A stretch of 8,920 nt of DNA from DASSUC01 sp035649895 (GTDB lineage Bacteria; Actinomycetota; Actinomycetes; Mycobacteriales; Micromonosporaceae). Positions 1-5,924 of the stretch are shown piece after piece (position 1 is the first letter of the stretch; each line of letters begins with the position of its first letter). The position numbers were made by a program, and so were the translations under genes. The stretch covers positions 1-8,920 of the forward strand of contig DASRIS010000195.1 of the NCBI GenBank assembly GCA_035649895.1. Reading direction: 5' to 3'. Below the pieces are notes generated by a model. That model saw nothing but the letters and a program-made list of their open reading frames with translations. It was not told the DNA's origin and did not search any database.

Positions 1-1
1 C

Positions 2-136
2 CTCAACAACGACACCGAACACCTCATCCACCAAGGCGCCATCACATTCCTCGACGCCCTCTGCGCACTCTGGGACACCCTCGACACCGCCCTACTCACC
101 TCCGGCGAACCAACCCCCCAACTCCAACCCGCATAA
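2..136 (+). CDS. C-terminal end of an unidentified protein (5'-truncated)
   Basis: An open frame enters from the left edge and ends at TAA 134-136, giving the last 44 residues of a longer protein. The visible part is acidic to neutral and leucine/threonine-rich, with repeated DT and LD pairs (for example TFLDALCALWDTLDTALL), which suggests an amphipathic C-terminal helix followed by a short proline-containing tail. I do not recognise the family. The coding strand is very C-rich and G-poor, with ACC, CAC, CTC and CAA codons dominating, unlike the G/C-balanced genes that follow. That texture is common in actinobacterial mobile-element or recently acquired genes, but this is only a hint. A strong hairpin follows 16 bp after the stop, consistent with a real gene end. 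Confidence 0.55.
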   Translation, partial: LNNDTEHLIHQGAITFLDALCALWDTLDTALLTSGEPTPQLQPA

Positions 137-152
137 CAACCAACCGCTGCCG

Positions 153-183
153 CAGGGCCGCCACCACACCGGCGGCGGCCCTG
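153..183 (+). terminator. Hairpin after the truncated gene, probable terminator
   Basis: A perfect 10-bp inverted repeat is present: CAGGGCCGCC at 153-162 and GGCGGCCCTG at 174-183, with an 11-nt loop. It starts 16 nt after the TAA at 134-136. There is no T-tract, as is usual for high-GC actinobacterial terminators. It probably insulates the ETF cluster from the gene on the left. Confidence 0.55.
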
Positions 184-225
184 GTCCCTACCTACCTGGT
201 CCCCTACCTACCTGGTCCCCTACCT
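180..225. repeat. Short tandem repeat, 3 units of 15-16 bp
   Basis: Three consecutive copies of CCTGGTCCCCTACCTA are visible at 180-194 (one C shorter), 195-210 and 211-225 (last base missing). The array starts within the 3' arm of the preceding hairpin and ends 5 bp before the AGGAG at 231-235. It lies in the probable 5' leader or promoter region of the ETF cluster. Its role is unknown and copy number may vary between strains. Confidence 0.85.
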
Positions 226-242
226 GCCGTAGGAGCGACGCC

Positions 243-338
243 ATGAAGCCCGTCCAGCTTCCCAGAGGAATGCCACTGTATCGCTGCTCATCGTTGCGGA
301 TGGTCGCTCTCCTGGTTGCGTGCGAGGTCCAGCCGTGA
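243..338 (+). CDS. Possible 31-aa leader ORF overlapping the ETF start
   Basis: A short frame starts at ATG 243-245, preceded by a good Shine-Dalgarno sequence (AGGAG 231-235, 7-nt spacing). It ends at TGA 336-338. Its stop overlaps the probable GTG start of the ETF gene (335-337) in a GTGA arrangement, the same coupling used elsewhere in this window. The peptide begins MKPVQLPRGM, contains two cysteines (residues 15 and 27) and a short hydrophobic stretch MVALLVAC, and has no recognised motif. About three quarters of third positions are G or C, less than in the long genes nearby, so it may be a regulatory leader peptide rather than a stable protein. It is not a mycofactocin precursor, since it lacks the C-terminal Val-Tyr. 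A chance ORF remains possible. Confidence 0.4.
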   Translation: MKPVQLPRGMPLYRCSSLRMVALLVACEVQP

Positions 339-2161
339 GCGCCACCTACCCGTTGCGTATCGCGGTTCTGCTCAAGCAGGTCCCTCGGTTCGAGGAGCTG
401 CGGCTGAACGCCGAGGGCCGGCTTGACCGGAGCGCCGCGGTGCCGGAGCTGAACCCCTACTGCCGGCGCGCGGTCGCCAAGGGCATCGAGCTCGCCCGCT
501 TGACCGGCGGACACTGTACGGCGGTCAGCCTCGGCCCACCGGCGGCGGAAGACTCCCTACGGGAGGCGGTGGCCTGCGGAGCTGACGAGGGCATTCTGGT
601 CACCGACCCGGTGTTCGCCGGAAGCGACACGCTGGCCACGGCCCGGGCGCTCGCCGCGGCGCTACGGGCGATGGGCCCCTTCGACCTCGTCCTGTGCGGG
701 CGTAACTCCGTGGACGCGGACACCGGGCAGATACCGGCGCAGGTGGCCGAGCTTATGGGCCTGCCCATGGCGGCGGGGGTGCGCCAACTGACCCTGGACG
801 GCGTCACCCTCGAGGTGCACTGCGAGCACGATGACGGTTGGGTCCGCACGCGGCTTCCGCTTCCGGCGCTGCTGAGCTGCGCCGAGCGGCTGACCGCACC
901 GGCCAAGGCCGATCCCGCCGAACGGGCAGCCGTACCCCTCAGCCAGATCAGGCGGCTGGGCGCAGCGGATCTGGACGCCGGACCGTGGGGCACGGCGGCG
1001 AGCCGCACAACGGTGGGCCGTACCAGGCATATTCCGGCGAACCGCAGCAGCATCCAGCTCAGCGGCGCTGTCGACCATCAGGTCGCGCGGGCGGTCGCCA
1101 CACTGGATGCGCTCGGCGTGTTCGATCCGGTCCAGCCTGAACCGCACATCCCGGTGCCGGCCGCCGTGGCCGACCCGGGCGACACCCTGATCGCGGTACT
1201 GGCCGAGCCCGGTCGGGGGCGTGCGACGCGGGAGCTTCTCGGCGAGGCGGCCTGTCTCGCGCGGATGCGCGACGGTCACGTGGCGGCGCTCACCGACGGT
1301 TCCCTCCCGGCGGAGCTGGCCGCGGCCTGGGGCGCGGACCGGGTAGTGGCCCTTGACCCGGCGGGGGAGACGGAGACGGCGCTCAGCGCGGTGGCCTTCG
1401 CCTCCTGGTGCGCCGAACACCGTCCCTGGGCGGTGCTCGCTCCGTCGTGCATGTGGGGTCGGGAGATCGCCGGGCGGATGGCGGTCCGGCTGGACTGCGG
1501 ACTCGTCGGAGACGCCACCGAGCTGGCGGTTGCGGAGGATGGGCGGCTGGTCTGCTGGAAGCCGGCATTCAGCGGAGCGTCAGTGGTCGAGGTGCGCTGC
1601 GACTCGCCGATCCAGATGGCGACGATCCGCCCAGGCGTACTGCCGCTGCGGGCGCCGCGGATCGCCGACGCCAAGGTCACCACTTTTTCGGCCCCGATCC
1701 GGCCCGGCCGCCGCCGCATCGAGCGCGTGTCCCAGGAGAACGACGACTGCTTCGAGGATCTGACCACAGCCCAGGTCGTGGTGGCTGTCGGCGCAGGGGT
1801 TCCGGCCACCGAGTACCCGTTGCTGCGACCCCTGCTGGACGCGTTCGGCGGAGAGCTGGCCGCCACCCGTAAGGTGACCGACCGGGGCTGGCAGCCCCGG
1901 TCGCGGCAGATCGGCATCACCGGGCGCAGCATCTCGCCCCGGCTGCTGATCTCGATCGGCGCCCGCGGCGCGTTCAACCACCTGGTCGGCGTCCGCGGAG
2001 CGGGCACGATCCTGGCGATCAACACCGACCCGTCGGCACTGGTCTTCGCCGCCGCGGACGTCGGTATCGTCGCCGACTGGCGGGAGGCCCTGCCGCAGCT
2101 CACGGCGGCCGTACTCGCACGGAGCTCACGATCTACAGCCCTGACGGGAGGCGATCCATGA
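335..2161 (+). CDS. Single-chain electron transfer flavoprotein (EtfB-EtfA fusion)
   Basis: This is a 608-aa protein combining both ETF subunits in the order beta-alpha. Residues about 1-235 are EtfB/FixA-like: an N-terminal strand RIAVLLKQVP and the nucleotide-binding signature GRNSVDADTGQ at about 122-132. A linker of about 40-50 residues follows. Residues about 285-600 are EtfA/FixB-like and end in the FAD domain: ATRKVTDRGW (about 510-519), QIGITGRSISP (about 525-535), GARGAFNHLVG (about 542-552) and AINTDP (about 561-566). By family knowledge it carries FAD (and possibly AMP or a second FAD) and moves electrons between a flavin dehydrogenase and a quinone oxidoreductase or other acceptor. 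GTG 335 is preferred over the in-frame GTG 320: GAGG at 324-327 lies 7 nt upstream, and MSATYPLRIAVLLKQ matches EtfB N-termini. The next gene overlaps by ATGA. In the FAD motif the common Q of GQTG is I here, and the usual ISGA is ARGA, so this is a divergent ETF branch. No dehydrogenase, ferredoxin or ETF-quinone oxidoreductase gene lies beside it. Confidence 0.93.
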   Translation: MSATYPLRIAVLLKQVPRFEELRLNAEGRLDRSAAVPELNPYCRRAVAKGIELARLTGGHCTAVSLGPPAAEDSLREAVACGADEGILVTDPVFAGSDTLATARALAAALRAMGPFDLVLCGRNSVDADTGQIPAQVAELMGLPMAAGVRQLTLDGVTLEVHCEHDDGWVRTRLPLPALLSCAERLTAPAKADPAERAAVPLSQIRRLGAADLDAGPWGTAASRTTVGRTRHIPANRSSIQLSGAVDHQVARAVATLDALGVFDPVQPEPHIPVPAAVADPGDTLIAVLAEPGRGRATRELLGEAACLARMRDGHVAALTDGSLPAELAAAWGADRVVALDPAGETETALSAVAFASWCAEHRPWAVLAPSCMWGREIAGRMAVRLDCGLVGDATELAVAEDGRLVCWKPAFSGASVVEVRCDSPIQMATIRPGVLPLRAPRIADAKVTTFSAPIRPGRRRIERVSQENDDCFEDLTTAQVVVAVGAGVPATEYPLLRPLLDAFGGELAATRKVTDRGWQPRSRQIGITGRSISPRLLISIGARGAFNHLVGVRGAGTILAINTDPSALVFAAADVGIVADWREALPQLTAAVLARSSRSTALTGGDP

Positions 2162-2430
2162 CGGCTCAGAAGGCGGCTGGCGCGCGCCCGCCGGTCCCCA
2201 TCGCCGGCGTTGTGGACGGAGAACTGACCACAGTGTCCGACCACGACGGGAACGTCTGCGTATACCTGACGTTCGGCTCCGGCCCGCTGTGCGACGGAGC
2301 CCAGGTGGAGCTCGTGCTGAGCCGTGACGGCGCCAGGGCGCTGCAGCGTTCGCTGCGGGACGGGCCAGTAGCTGGTGGGGATCCGGTGCCGTGCCGCGTC
2401 GGTCTCCGGACCAGACGCGAACGTCGCTGA
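2158..2430 (+). CDS. Small protein of unknown function coupled to the ETF
   Basis: A 90-aa frame starts at ATG 2158-2160, overlapping the ETF stop as ATGA, with a strong ribosome site GGGAGG at 2145-2150 (7-nt spacing). Overlap and ribosome site both argue for a real, translationally coupled gene. The body (about residues 14-68) alternates strands and acidic turns (GVVDGELTTVSDHDGN, VCVYLTFG), then a helix-like segment (LSRDGARALQRSLRDG). It has two cysteines, no signal peptide and no membrane segment. The last 20 or so residues are Arg-rich and look poorly ordered. I do not recognise a family. Position suggests an accessory or partner protein of the fused ETF, but this is inference from operon structure only. 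Confidence 0.7.
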   Translation: MTAQKAAGARPPVPIAGVVDGELTTVSDHDGNVCVYLTFGSGPLCDGAQVELVLSRDGARALQRSLRDGPVAGGDPVPCRVGLRTRRERR

Positions 2431-2467
2431 CCTGGCGGGCGCGGACCGAACGGTCCTCGTAGGCCAG

Positions 2468-2513
2468 CCGCCGGGTGGCCTGGCGCGGCCCCGCCGGGTG
2501 GCCCGGCGCGGGC
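2468..2513. repeat. 23-bp tandem duplication between convergent genes, likely terminator zone
   Basis: Two adjacent 23-bp copies (2468-2490 and 2491-2513) differ at two positions; each contains CCGCCGGGTGGCC. They lie in the 94-bp gap between the stop of the 90-aa ORF and the stop of the thioesterase gene. The first copy contributes to an imperfect hairpin (2461-2469 with 2473-2481, one mismatch, 3-nt loop). The very GC-rich, foldable gap probably acts as a bidirectional terminator. There is no T-tract. Confidence 0.55.
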
Positions 2514-2524
2514 CAGCCCGGGGA

Positions 2525-3280
2525 TCAGAACGTGTCGACGAAGAGGCTCTGTACCGACCGGCCGATCCGGCCCTTGCCGTCATACAGCGTTGTGTCGGCG
2601 ATCCCGATCCCCGCCCCATCGATGTCAGTGATGGCCTGTAGGCAGACCCACTCTCCGGCCGGGTGGCGCAGGAGGTAGACGGTCAGATCGGGGTTGACAA
2701 ACATGTACTCGTGGTAGTCGAGCACGCTGCTGATCCCGCTGCCAGAGTCCGCCGCCACCAACGTCCGCGCCAACGGGCTGGGCTCCTCGCCTGCAACCAG
2801 GGGCACGCGCATCCGCATCCAGGCGGTGGCCGCACCCAGCTCGCGGAACGATCCTGCGCTGAACCGGATCTCCATCGAGGTGTGGTAGCCCACCTCGTAC
2901 GGCACCGGGAAGTACGGCTTGGCCTCGGCGTCGGCCAGGCTCGGCGGTAGGCCCGTGTCGGTGTCGGGGGCCACCTGCTCCGTCGTGCGGATGAGCAGCG
3001 CGGCGCAGCGCATGTACGGCTCGATGGCCGCCTCGACCACCATGACGTTCGGCCCATCACGAACGATCGATGTCGTGACATCCAGGGGCGCGATCGGCAC
3101 CGGGCGGGCGATGTCGAAGATGAGCCGCGCCACCCGCAGCCCTGGCCGCGCCCTTGACTCGACTGCCCGGCCGAGCAACGCCGCCGGCGGTCCGGCATGC
3201 TGCATGCTCGCGTGCCACAGGCCGCGGGTGTGCTCCGTCGACTCGAACCGGTCCTCGCCTACCCGGATATAGAAGGCCAC
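2525..3280 (-). CDS. TesB/4HBT_3-type acyl-CoA thioesterase
   Basis: The 251-aa product matches actinobacterial double-hotdog thioesterases in length and layout. Residues 28-41 (HAGPPAALLGRAVE) form the conserved N-terminal hotdog helix entry. The C-terminal hotdog is at 195-251, with VNPDLTVYLLRHPAGEWV, then a GIGIADTTLYD segment and the closing GRIGRSVQSLFVD typical of the family. Such enzymes hydrolyse acyl-CoA thioesters in the cytoplasm; the substrate cannot be read from sequence. The start is GTG at 3278-3280, which puts the first strand (FYIR) at the very N-terminus, as expected; the ribosome site is weak (AAAG adjacent to the start). The gene lies 188 bp downstream of tusA on the same strand and converges on the ETF cluster. 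Co-transcription with tusA is possible but not shown. Confidence 0.87.
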   Translation of the reverse strand: MAFYIRVGEDRFESTEHTRGLWHASMQHAGPPAALLGRAVESRARPGLRVARLIFDIARPVPIAPLDVTTSIVRDGPNVMVVEAAIEPYMRCAALLIRTTEQVAPDTDTGLPPSLADAEAKPYFPVPYEVGYHTSMEIRFSAGSFRELGAATAWMRMRVPLVAGEEPSPLARTLVAADSGSGISSVLDYHEYMFVNPDLTVYLLRHPAGEWVCLQAITDIDGAGIGIADTTLYDGKGRIGRSVQSLFVDTF

Positions 3281-3409
3281 CTTTGTATGGTAGGCCCTGC
3301 CGCCCCGGTGGTGTGATCTTGTGCCATATCACCGCGCGGGGAACCGCGAAAGTGCCTATCCCCGAGGAACCGGGGTCAGGGCCGCGCCGTAGCTCGACAT
3401 GCGTCCAGC

Positions 3410-3489
3410 TATCGCTCGCGACGGACGTCTACCGCTCGCGACGGACACCTATCACTCGCGACGGACGTCTACCGCTCGCGGCGGATGTC
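3410..3489. repeat. 4 x 20 bp perfect-period tandem repeat
   Basis: Four contiguous 20-bp units lie at 3410-3429, 3430-3449, 3450-3469 and 3470-3489, with consensus TAYCGCTCGCGACGGACGTC. Units 1 and 3 begin TAT and units 2 and 4 begin TAC, so an older 40-bp doubling is likely. Each unit has the 6-bp palindrome TCGCGA, except the last, which has CGCGGC. There are no spacers, so this is not CRISPR. The rightmost unit and the final bases of unit 3 encode the last residues (DIRRER) and TAG stop of tusA on the minus strand; the other units lie in the gap before the thioesterase gene. The remaining part of that gap (3281-3409) holds only a weak hairpin, CCCCG 3360-3364 with CGGGG 3371-3375. Confidence 0.92.
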
Positions 3490-3699
3490 GTACGCGTGCG
3501 GCGCCGGGGAGCCGGCGAACGCCTGCCCGCGCAGCCTGCACCACGCCGGGATGTCGACGGCTGCGGCCGGGTCGTCGGCGAGCACCCGCAGCACCGCGCC
3601 GACCGGCAGCTGCGGCAGCCGGCGGGCCAGCGCGACCACCGGCAACGGGCAACGCTGCCCGAGGCAGTCCAGCGTCTCGGTAGGGCCGGCGGCGGTCAC
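3469..3699 (-). CDS. tusA: TusA-family sulfur carrier protein
   Basis: A 76-aa protein with the TusA/SirA-like fold signature: DCLGQRCPLPVVALARRL at residues 11-28, containing the sulfur-accepting Cys17 in a CPLP motif. A typical second half follows, VGAVLRVLADDPAAAVDIPAW then CRLRGQ. By family knowledge the cysteine takes a persulfide from a cysteine desulfurase and passes it on, for example to tRNA thiolation, molybdenum-cofactor or other sulfur pathways. The start is GTG 3697-3699, overlapping the stop of the cysteine desulfurase gene as GTGA, so the donor and acceptor are translated in tandem. The C-terminal DIRRER and the stop codon lie within the 20-bp repeat array, so the end of this protein may be recently remodelled. 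A longer reading of the same frame upstream to 4350 would only be antisense-like noise inside the desulfurase gene. Confidence 0.88.
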   Translation of the reverse strand: MTAAGPTETLDCLGQRCPLPVVALARRLPQLPVGAVLRVLADDPAAAVDIPAWCRLRGQAFAGSPAPHAYDIRRER

Positions 3700-4889
3700 A
3701 GGCCCACCACCCCGGCCTCGGCCCGCAGCGCCGCCACCACACCGGGCAGCTCGGTGAGGAACCGGTCCACCTCCGCCTCGGTGGTGCTCCGGTGCAGCGA
3801 CACCCGCACGTTGCCGTGCGTCAGCACGCCCATCGCCGCCAGCACGTGGCTCGGGCGAAGCGTGGACGCAGTGCACGACGAGCCCGAAGAGACCGCGAAC
3901 CCGCGCCGGTCCAGCGCGTCCAGCAGGGCCTCGCCGTCCACGTAGAGGCAGGAGAACGTGACCAGGTGCGGCAGCCGGCCGGCCGGGTCGCCGACGACCT
4001 CCACGTCCGGCACGGTCGCCGCCACGGTCGCCCGGATCCGGTCGACCAGGGCACGCAGCCGCGTCGACTGTGCCGCCGCGTCGGCCCGCACGGCGCGCAG
4101 CGCGGCCGCCGCCGCCACCACCGCCGGCAGGTCGACCGGCCCGCCCGGCTGCGCGGCGTCCGTCCCGACACCGCTCGTCTCTGTGCCGCCCGGCCACCGC
4201 ACGCCCGGGCGCACGACGAGCACCCCGACGCCTGGGGGGCCACCCCACTTGCGGGCGCTCGCCGCCAGCAGCGACCACCCGTCGGGCACCGGGCCCCACG
4301 GCACCGACTGCGCCGCGTCCAGCAGCAGGGGTACGCCGGCCGCGGCGCACGCCTGTGCCGCCTGCGCGACGGGCTGCTCGGTGCCGACCTCGTGGCTGGC
4401 GCTGATCAGCGCGGCGAGGGCGACTCCGGGCGCGGCCACCGCGGCGCCCCAGTCGTCGAGGCGGAGCCGGCCGAGCCGGTCGACGCCGACCGGCACCGCC
4501 TGCCCGCCACCGGACTCGTGCCGCTGGGCCGCGTACAGCACTGCCGAGTGTTCGACTGCTGAGTGCACCAGCACACGGCCGGCCCGTACCCGGCCGGACA
4601 GCGCGCCGGCGACGGCGGAGCGGAGCGCCGCCGTACCGCTGGGGGTGAAGGACACCTCGTCGGGGCGTACCCCCATGGTCTCGGCCACCGCGGCGCGTGA
4701 CGCGTCGAGAAGCTGGCGTGCCCGGCGGGCCTGGGTATAGCGGCGGGACGGGTCGGCCCAGCCGTCGTCCAGCGCGGCGAGCAGGGCCTGCCGGGCCACG
4801 GGATGCAGCGGTGCGGCGGTGGCCGCGTCAAGATAGGTGGCCGCGTCAAAGGAAGCGGACGCGGTGCGGGGTTGCCCGGCGCTGGCCAC
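3696..4889 (-). CDS. Cysteine desulfurase (NifS/IscS-like, PLP enzyme)
   Basis: The 397-aa product shows the full class-V aminotransferase layout. It has an N-terminal YLDAATAAPLHP (19-30), DEVSFTPSGTAALRSAV (77-93), the cofactor-stacking His114 in VEHSAV, the PLP aspartate D191 in LLLDAAQS, and the Schiff-base lysine K214 in ASARKWGGPPGVG. The catalytic Cys339 sits in AVSSGSSCTAS, followed by RPSHVLAAMG and VRVSLHRSTTEAEVDRF. It converts L-cysteine to alanine, leaving a persulfide on Cys339. The GTG at 4887-4889 is the only start codon close enough to the first conserved strand; no clear ribosome site precedes it. The open frame continues far upstream, antisense to ctaC, but that extension resembles no desulfurase. 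The gene overlaps tusA by 4 bp and diverges from ctaC. Replacing the usual HK with RK at the lysine and having GSSC rather than GSAC are mild departures from the textbook motif. Confidence 0.92.
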   Translation of the reverse strand: MASAGQPRTASASFDAATYLDAATAAPLHPVARQALLAALDDGWADPSRRYTQARRARQLLDASRAAVAETMGVRPDEVSFTPSGTAALRSAVAGALSGRVRAGRVLVHSAVEHSAVLYAAQRHESGGGQAVPVGVDRLGRLRLDDWGAAVAAPGVALAALISASHEVGTEQPVAQAAQACAAAGVPLLLDAAQSVPWGPVPDGWSLLAASARKWGGPPGVGVLVVRPGVRWPGGTETSGVGTDAAQPGGPVDLPAVVAAAAALRAVRADAAAQSTRLRALVDRIRATVAATVPDVEVVGDPAGRLPHLVTFSCLYVDGEALLDALDRRGFAVSSGSSCTASTLRPSHVLAAMGVLTHGNVRVSLHRSTTEAEVDRFLTELPGVVAALRAEAGVVGL

Positions 4890-5036
4890 CCGGCCACGGT
4901 AGCGTCCACGACGGACATACCTACCCGGCCGGGTGGGCGGGCGCCTCGGTCGAGTAGTCTGCGACCGGTCACACGGTGCTGAGCGTGTCGGTGCGTGCCG
5001 GTGCTGGAGCGTCTGGCGGCGAGGAGGCAGGAGCAG
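4890..5036. promoter_or_regulatory. Divergent control region between cysteine desulfurase and ctaC
   Basis: This 147-bp gap separates two divergent starts and must hold promoters for both. A perfect 12-bp palindrome ACCCGGCCGGGT lies at 4923-4934 and a perfect 8-bp palindrome GACCGGTC at 4963-4970. TAGTCT at 4955-4960 fits a loose actinobacterial -10 (TAnnnT) for ctaC, but no convincing -35 sits 17 bp upstream. The ctaC ribosome site AGGAGG is at 5022-5027. No promoter can be assigned with confidence from sequence alone. Confidence 0.4.
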
Positions 5037-5924
5037 GTGGTCCCGAGGAGTGCCGCGGTGCGGGCCGCAGGGCTCGGCGCGGTCGGAGTCGCCTTGGTCG
5101 CGTTGCTGGCCGGCTGCGGCGTCGGTGACGCGTTCGACGGCTTTGGGTGGCCGAAGGGCGGCATCACGCCCCAGGCACAGCGCATGTACGACCTGTGGAT
5201 CGGGTCCGTGGTGGCCGCGCTCGTGGTCGGCTTCTTCGTGTGGGGACTGATCTTCTGGTGCGTGGTGCGCTACCGGAAGAAGGGCGACGAGCTGCCGGCG
5301 CAGACCCGGTTCAACCTGCCCATCGAGCTGATCTACACGGTGGTGCCGTTCCTCGTCATCGCCGTGCTGTTCTACTACACCGCGGTGGTGCAGACCGACG
5401 TGAGCCGGCTCTCCCGCAACCCGGACGTGCGGGTCGAGGTGGTCGCGTTCCAGTGGAACTGGGAGTTCCGCTACCTGGACGCCCCGGGCTCCGGCGGGCA
5501 GCCGGTCTCCACGCTGGGCACCAGCGACTCCATCCCGGTGCTGGTGCTGCCGGTGGGTCGCAGGATCCGGTTCGAGGAGATCAGCAAGGACGTCATCCAC
5601 TCGTTCTGGGTGCCGGAGCTGCTGTTCAAGCGGGACGTGTTCCCCGGCGAGATCGCCCGCAACGTGTTCGAGGTGACGATCGACCGGGAGGGGGCGTACG
5701 TCGGCCGCTGTGCCGAGCTGTGCGGCTCGTACCACTCGATGATGAACTTCGAGCTGCGCGCGGTCTCCCCAGAGGAGTACCAGCGGTTCATCGCCGCCAA
5801 GCAGGCGGGGCGCTCGACGCCCGAGGCGCTGCAGATGATCGGCGAGAGCCCGCTGGCGACCACCACGCAGCCGTTCGACACAAAGCGCGTGCAGGACCCG
5901 CGGGGACCGGGGAGTGGATCGTGA
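5037..5924 (+). CDS. ctaC: Cytochrome c oxidase subunit II (aa3-type, CuA)
   Basis: A 295-aa subunit II. A lipoprotein signal peptide ends in a lipobox LLAGC (Cys27), then come two membrane helices (about 53-77 and 96-117) and an extracytoplasmic cupredoxin domain. The CuA ligands are complete: His188 in DVIHSFWVPEL, then Cys225, Cys229, His233 and Met236 in the CAELCGSYHSMM motif, plus the aromatic electron-entry patch QWNWEF (139-144). It accepts electrons from cytochrome c (in actinobacteria usually the diheme cytochrome of the bcc complex) and passes them to subunit I. GTG 5037 is chosen over the in-frame start at 4995 because AGGAGG at 5022-5027 lies 9 nt upstream and the N-terminus then forms a normal signal peptide. 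ctaF follows with a 4-bp overlap. The enzyme works at the cytoplasmic membrane. Confidence 0.95.
   Translation: MVPRSAAVRAAGLGAVGVALVALLAGCGVGDAFDGFGWPKGGITPQAQRMYDLWIGSVVAALVVGFFVWGLIFWCVVRYRKKGDELPAQTRFNLPIELIYTVVPFLVIAVLFYYTAVVQTDVSRLSRNPDVRVEVVAFQWNWEFRYLDAPGSGGQPVSTLGTSDSIPVLVLPVGRRIRFEEISKDVIHSFWVPELLFKRDVFPGEIARNVFEVTIDREGAYVGRCAELCGSYHSMMNFELRAVSPEEYQRFIAAKQAGRSTPEALQMIGESPLATTTQPFDTKRVQDPRGPGSGS

Noticed and set aside
243..338. Mycofactocin precursor peptide (MftA-like) beside an ETF
   Set aside because: The size and position are suggestive, but the peptide ends in EVQP with no C-terminal Val-Tyr, and no radical SAM or other mft genes are present.
1276..2619. 447-codon open frame on the minus strand across the ETF gene
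   Set aside because: Arg/Ser/Pro/Ala-rich low-complexity text, no domain, entirely antisense to the clear EtfA domain; a typical high-GC shadow.
2375..2641. 88-codon plus-strand frame between the ETF cluster and the thioesterase
   Set aside because: It starts inside the 90-aa ORF, lacks a ribosome site, runs through the 23-bp duplication and is antisense to the thioesterase end.
3410..3489. CRISPR array
   Set aside because: Units of 20 bp are directly adjacent with no unique spacers, and no cas genes are present.
3700..4350. N-terminal extension of the tusA frame to give a 293-aa protein
   Set aside because: The extra part is Gly/Arg/Ala-rich antisense-like text overlapping the desulfurase in another frame. 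The GTGA overlap and a standard 76-aa TusA explain the data.
4890..5735. Upstream extension of the cysteine desulfurase frame, antisense to ctaC
   Set aside because: The extension (His/Asp/Arg-rich) resembles no desulfurase and lies opposite a well-supported ctaC gene. GTG 4889 gives the normal N-terminus.
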